In this document: piece by piece, positions 60,660 to 64,000 of the stretch
Position numbering within the stretch: position 1 is the stretch's first letter
Layout of the letters: every line of letters starts with the position of its first letter
Source of the DNA: Alphaproteobacteria bacterium
GTDB taxonomy: Bacteria > Pseudomonadota > Alphaproteobacteria > RF32 > CAG-239
NCBI GenBank assembly: GCA_017939155.1
Contig: JAGAZZ010000021.1
Coordinates: 1-64,000 of the forward strand
DNA: 64,000 nt
Direction of reading: 5' to 3'
Translations under genes and position numbers: made by a program
The notes under the pieces: generated by a model
Databases searched by the model: none
What the model was told of the DNA's origin: nothing
What the model saw: only the letters and a program-made list of their open reading frames with translations

Positions 60660-62367
60660 CGGCTACGAATTAAATTACTCAATCGAGGAATTAAAAAAGA
60701 TGACCACCGAGGAAATGACGGATGTAACACTTCTCTCAGAAGACGCGCCCGCCTATAAAGCGCTGGAGGAAGGAGATAAAAAAGCCTTAAAACATCTCGT
60801 CGCCGCAGCCAAAATTCTCAACAATGTCGCTCTAAAGCAAGACAATCCGCACAATATTGCGCAAAAAGAAGCGCTTGAAAAAGCCGTCCAAGCCGGCGAT
60901 GAACACGCAACTCTTGCGCTGAAATTATTTAATTCTCTAAACGGCGTATCCGGCTTAAACGGCATAGACCCTGAACCGATTAATATTTTCAAAAACCTCA
61001 CCACCCCAAAAGGAAAAAACTTCTATCCGGCAGACTTAAGCGAGCAAGAATTTCATAACATTTTATTGCAAATGTTCAAAGACAATCAAATTGCAGAAAT
61101 CAAAAAAATTCTCTCCGCCCGCACCATGGTCGTTCGCGATGGTAATAAATTAAAAGCCATTGATTACACCGAGTATTTCAAAGACGAGTTCTCAGAAATG
61201 GCCAACGAGCTTGAAGTTGCCGCCCATTACAGCACTAACGCCTTATTCAAAGAATATCTTTCATGGCAAGCTCAGGCGCTTCTCCAAAACAATGAAGATA
61301 TGGATATGCTGGCAGACAAGCATTGGGCAATGATGCAGGACACGCCTCTTGAATTTACCTTAAGCCGTGAGAACTATGACGACGAAATGACTTCAACCGT
61401 TCTCGAAAACCCCGAGCTGGCAACCTTAATCAAACAGCATAACATCGAAGTCATTGCCAAAGATATGTTAGGCGCGCGCGCCGGTATCGTTAACAAGCAG
61501 GGTACAAAACTTCTTTTAGAGTTCAAAGACACAATGCCCAAACTGTGCAAAATGATGCCTTATGCCGATAAATACGAACAAAACATCAAAGCCGATTCGG
61601 ATGTTAAACAAACAATGGTTGATGTCGATTTAGTCTGCTTAAGCGGAGATTATGCCCAATGCCGTGGCGGAATGACTCTTGCTCAAAATCTGCCCAATAA
61701 TGATAAACTTGCCATCAAAACCGGTGGCGGTAGAAGAAACGTTTATCATCGCCAAGTACGGCAAAGCAAAGATGACGAGCGCACAAAGAAAATGTTAGAC
61801 GCATTTTTAGCTCCTGAATTTCACAAATACTACAATCCCGAAGCCGACCATATTTTCGTCATCGGTCACGAAAACGGACACTCTTTAGGTCCGAGCAGTG
61901 AATACCAAAATTCCCCCGGTATCTGCAAATCCATTATTGAAGAAAACAAAGCTGACACGGTCTCAATCTCTTTTATGCCCGAATATGTCAAACAAAACAT
62001 CATTACCGCCGAGCAATTAAAAGAAGTATACACCACTTGGATTTTCCGTCTGCTTTTGCGTGCAAAACCGGTATTTCCGACCGAAACCTATAAAATTATT
62101 GATTTAATAGAGTTCAACACGCTCCTAAAACACGGCGCCATAACTTTTGATGAAAATAAATTAATCCATATAGACTTTGATAAAGTAAGCCCCGCCGCCT
62201 ATGAAATTTTAACCAAAGTTATAGACATTCAGCTTTCAAAATCTCCCGAAAAAGCCCGTCAATACATCACCGAAAACACCTCTTGGACTGAGTTGCACGA
62301 ATATATCGCCGCAACCCACAAGAAACTCGGCTTAAAGAAATATAAAAATATTGTAAGTTTCTTTTAA
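60646..62367 (+). CDS. M49-like (dipeptidyl peptidase III-like) metallopeptidase
   Basis: 573 residues, cytoplasmic. The zinc motif is HENGH (408-412) in VIGHENGHSLGPSSEY, followed by EENKAD (432-437). Together they match the HEXXGH...EECRAD arrangement of M49 peptidases, with a one-residue-shorter HExGH motif and closer spacing. A substrate-binding N-terminal helical region precedes it. Peptidase activity is plausible but not certain. Its start lies inside the end of the AMMECR1-like gene (14-bp overlap), indicating coupled translation. Confidence 0.65.
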   Translation: MTTYNGYELNYSIEELKKMTTEEMTDVTLLSEDAPAYKALEEGDKKALKHLVAAAKILNNVALKQDNPHNIAQKEALEKAVQAGDEHATLALKLFNSLNGVSGLNGIDPEPINIFKNLTTPKGKNFYPADLSEQEFHNILLQMFKDNQIAEIKKILSARTMVVRDGNKLKAIDYTEYFKDEFSEMANELEVAAHYSTNALFKEYLSWQAQALLQNNEDMDMLADKHWAMMQDTPLEFTLSRENYDDEMTSTVLENPELATLIKQHNIEVIAKDMLGARAGIVNKQGTKLLLEFKDTMPKLCKMMPYADKYEQNIKADSDVKQTMVDVDLVCLSGDYAQCRGGMTLAQNLPNNDKLAIKTGGGRRNVYHRQVRQSKDDERTKKMLDAFLAPEFHKYYNPEADHIFVIGHENGHSLGPSSEYQNSPGICKSIIEENKADTVSISFMPEYVKQNIITAEQLKEVYTTWIFRLLLRAKPVFPTETYKIIDLIEFNTLLKHGAITFDENKLIHIDFDKVSPAAYEILTKVIDIQLSKSPEKARQYITENTSWTELHEYIAATHKKLGLKKYKNIVSFF

Positions 62368-62427
62368 AAAAGGTTGCAAATAAAACTAACTACGATACAA
62401 AAGAATTAATACTTTAGGAGAACTAAT

Positions 62428-62802
62428 ATGTTTGGACGCTTTTTCTACGGACAATGCTCGTTACGCGAAGCTTTTTGGAAATTCTCTATCTTAGGCTTGC
62501 TCGTTACAGGAGCTTTAGCCAGACTTTCAATGATACTATTAAAGCAAACGGCAAATTATGACCCAAGATTTTTCAGAATTCTGTTAAACAATCTTTCCAT
62601 TCTCAATATGAACACAACTGTTGTAATTTGGCTCTGCCTCTATATCACAACATTTTTGGCTCTTGTTGCCTATTCTCTTCTTTGTATTGGCGGAATGTGG
62701 AACACTTATAAAGAATATGAAAAAAGCAAAATTCTGGCTTTCATCTGTTTATCATTGGTTTGTATTACCGCCTATTTTGCAATAAAAGCATCAATTTATT
62801 AA
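62428..62802 (+). CDS. Small membrane protein
   Basis: 124 residues with hydrophobic segments at about 17-35, 60-80 and 98-120. The N-terminus MFGRFFYGQCSLREAFWKF resembles proteins of the DUF805 type, but the remaining motifs are not clear. Function unknown. TAGGAG lies nine bases before the ATG, and the gene is followed by a terminator. Confidence 0.6.
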   Translation: MFGRFFYGQCSLREAFWKFSILGLLVTGALARLSMILLKQTANYDPRFFRILLNNLSILNMNTTVVIWLCLYITTFLALVAYSLLCIGGMWNTYKEYEKSKILAFICLSLVCITAYFAIKASIY

Positions 62803-62811
62803 AAAAAACTT

Positions 62812-62838
62812 CAAGTCCGGTTAATCCGGACTTTTTTT
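62812..62838 (+). terminator. Terminator before gyrB
   Basis: AAGTCCGG-TTAA-TCCGGACTT is followed by five T. Confidence 0.85.
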
Positions 62839-62882
62839 AATCAAAAATCAGGGGATAACCCCCGTTTTTTGATAAATTTTGC

Positions 62883-62910
62883 TTGGTAAAATCTAACGAT
62901 GTGTTATAGT
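62883..62910 (+). promoter_or_regulatory. Promoter of gyrB
   Basis: TTGGTA (62883-62888), 16-nt spacer, TATAGT (62905-62910). It lies about 40 bp before the start codon. Confidence 0.55.
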
Positions 62911-62948
62911 AAATCAAGCAAAATTGTACAATATATAGAGGTTTTAAA

Positions 62949-64000
62949 ATGGCTGATTTTACAGAAGAAGAAATTGTTAAAAGTGAACAGGAATACAACG
63001 CCGATTCCATTAAGGTACTAAAAGGGTTGGACGCTGTCAGAAAGCGCCCTGGAATGTACATCGGTGATACTGACGACGGCTCAGGTCTGCATCACATGAT
63101 TTATGAAGTTTTAGACAACGCCATTGATGAAGCCTTAGCCGGATATTGTGATAAAACGGAAGTTATCTTAAATCCCGACGGCTCCGCCACAATCCGTGAT
63201 AACGGACGCGGTATGCCGGTTGACCTGCATAAGGAAGAAGGCGTTTCCGCCGCAGAAGTTATTATGACCGAGTTGCACTCCGGCGGTAAATTTGATAATA
63301 ATTCCTACAAAGTTTCCGGCGGTCTGCACGGTGTGGGTGTTTCCGTTGTTAACGCGCTTTCCACTTGGTTGAAATTAAAAATTTGGCGTAATGACCAACA
63401 ATACGAAGCCTCCTTTGCTAACGGCAACGTAACCGAACATATCCACGTAACCGAACAAACTCCCGGCAAACACGGAACAGAGGTTTCTTTTCTCCCCTCT
63501 CCTGAAACATTTACTCAAACGGAATTTAGTTATGATGTCTTAGAGCGCGCAATTCGTGAAAAAGCGTTTTTAAACTCCGGCGTTTATCTGAAATTAATTG
63601 ATAATCGCAATAACGAACCTAAAGAAACCATCTTCCACTATGAAGGCGGTCTTAACGCTTTCGTTACCCACTTAAACAAAGCCAAAGCTCCGTTACACGA
63701 AAACATTATTAATTTCTCGGGTGCAGACAATGACATTGAAGTTGATGTCGCTATGCAATGGACGGAAGCTTATAACGAAAGTATGCTCTGCTTTACAAAC
63801 AATATTCCGCAAAAAGACGGCGGCACACACTTAGCCGGTTTCAGAGGCGCCTTAACCCGCACTATAAACAACTATATCCAAGAAAACGGTTTATTAAAGA
63901 AAGACAAAACCGTCATCACCGGTGATGATATGCGTGAAGGTTTGACCTGTGTCCTATCTGTAAAAGTTCCTGACCCTAAATTTTCATCACAAACCAAAGA
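62949..64000 (+). CDS. gyrB: DNA gyrase subunit B (C-terminus beyond window)
   Basis: An ATG at 62949 opens a frame of 350 codons that runs off the right edge without a stop. GHKL ATPase motifs are [21 protein letters not shown] and [15 protein letters not shown]. The opening [25 protein letters not shown]-type sequence fits GyrB rather than ParE. TIREGLT-like [20 protein letters not shown] near the edge belongs to the transducer domain. GAGG precedes the start. The gyrase cleavage/religation Toprim domain lies outside. Confidence 0.95.
   Translation, partial: MADFTEEEIVKSEQEYNADSIKVLKGLDAVRKRPGMYIGDTDDGSGLHHMIYEVLDNAIDEALAGYCDKTEVILNPDGSATIRDNGRGMPVDLHKEEGVSAAEVIMTELHSGGKFDNNSYKVSGGLHGVGVSVVNALSTWLKLKIWRNDQQYEASFANGNVTEHIHVTEQTPGKHGTEVSFLPSPETFTQTEFSYDVLERAIREKAFLNSGVYLKLIDNRNNEPKETIFHYEGGLNAFVTHLNKAKAPLHENIINFSGADNDIEVDVAMQWTEAYNESMLCFTNNIPQKDGGTHLAGFRGALTRTINNYIQENGLLKKDKTVITGDDMREGLTCVLSVKVPDPKFSSQTK

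Overview
The window reads as part of the chromosome of a low-GC alphaproteobacterium. The lineage is supported by a CckA-type hybrid histidine kinase, an HdaA-type DnaA homologue, an ATP12-family chaperone lying in a rarA-rluC-ATP12 gene run, a degenerate MipZ-like ATPase and a TACO1/YebC-ruvC pair. Prepilins with an RSMIEMLGVLAI-type start and Mpi-like serine recombinases suggest a gut-dwelling uncultured group (RF32-like). That last placement is inference.

Layout. 0-2.3 kb: the 5' part of a large exported beta-helix adhesin (minus strand), preceded by a structured leader RNA that ends in a terminator, then tRNA-His. 2.4-12.5 kb: a core plus-strand block (D-Ala-D-Ala carboxypeptidase, MipZ-like ATPase, pgm, cckA, hdaA, truB, rpsO, pnp). 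12.5-17.6 kb: pfkA, a YdcH-like protein, a DUF4422 glycosyltransferase and a CPA2 antiporter. 17.6-25.0 kb: an accessory stretch with two Mpi-like serine recombinases, two transporters, an EF-hand protein, an ankyrin protein next to a HEPN-like protein, and tRNA-Leu. 25.2-28.7 kb: pssA, rplY, pth, ychF. 28.8-36.0 kb: a long minus-strand run from rarA to trxB. 36.1-43.9 kb: a leader RNA and prepilin, a truncated DEAD-box relative, yebC-ruvC, adk, a nuclease, and rplU-rpmA-obgE-rsfS. 44.0-49.8 kb: an accessory island between tRNA-Trp and secE. 49.8-64 kb: secE-nusG, an autotransporter, HD hydrolases, rpsU, trpS, serS, a degenerate AMMECR1-like protein with an M49-like metallopeptidase, and the start of gyrB.

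The most unusual region is 44.0-51.2 kb. The 3' end of tRNA-Trp, including its encoded CCA, is repeated in direct orientation at least five more times, and a related sequence lies just past nusG. Most copies are followed by a short hairpin with a T-run. The intervals carry minus-strand genes: two related ORFs, one of them truncated, and a large EF-hand protein. Two intervals are a 176-bp tandem repeat whose units start AGGG and end CCCCTGCCA, so they mimic tRNA acceptor ends. The usual tRNA-Trp/secE neighbourhood is split by this array. It looks like repeated site-specific insertion, or a cassette array, at a tRNA 3' end, with no integrase gene visible in the window.

A second recurring signal is a pair of long leader RNAs, upstream of the adhesin (1815-2080, minus) and the prepilin (36080-36298, plus). 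Each ends in an intrinsic terminator about 26-27 nt before the start codon. By eye they share a 5' block with the core TGGGGTGYGG, suggesting one regulatory RNA family controlling surface proteins.
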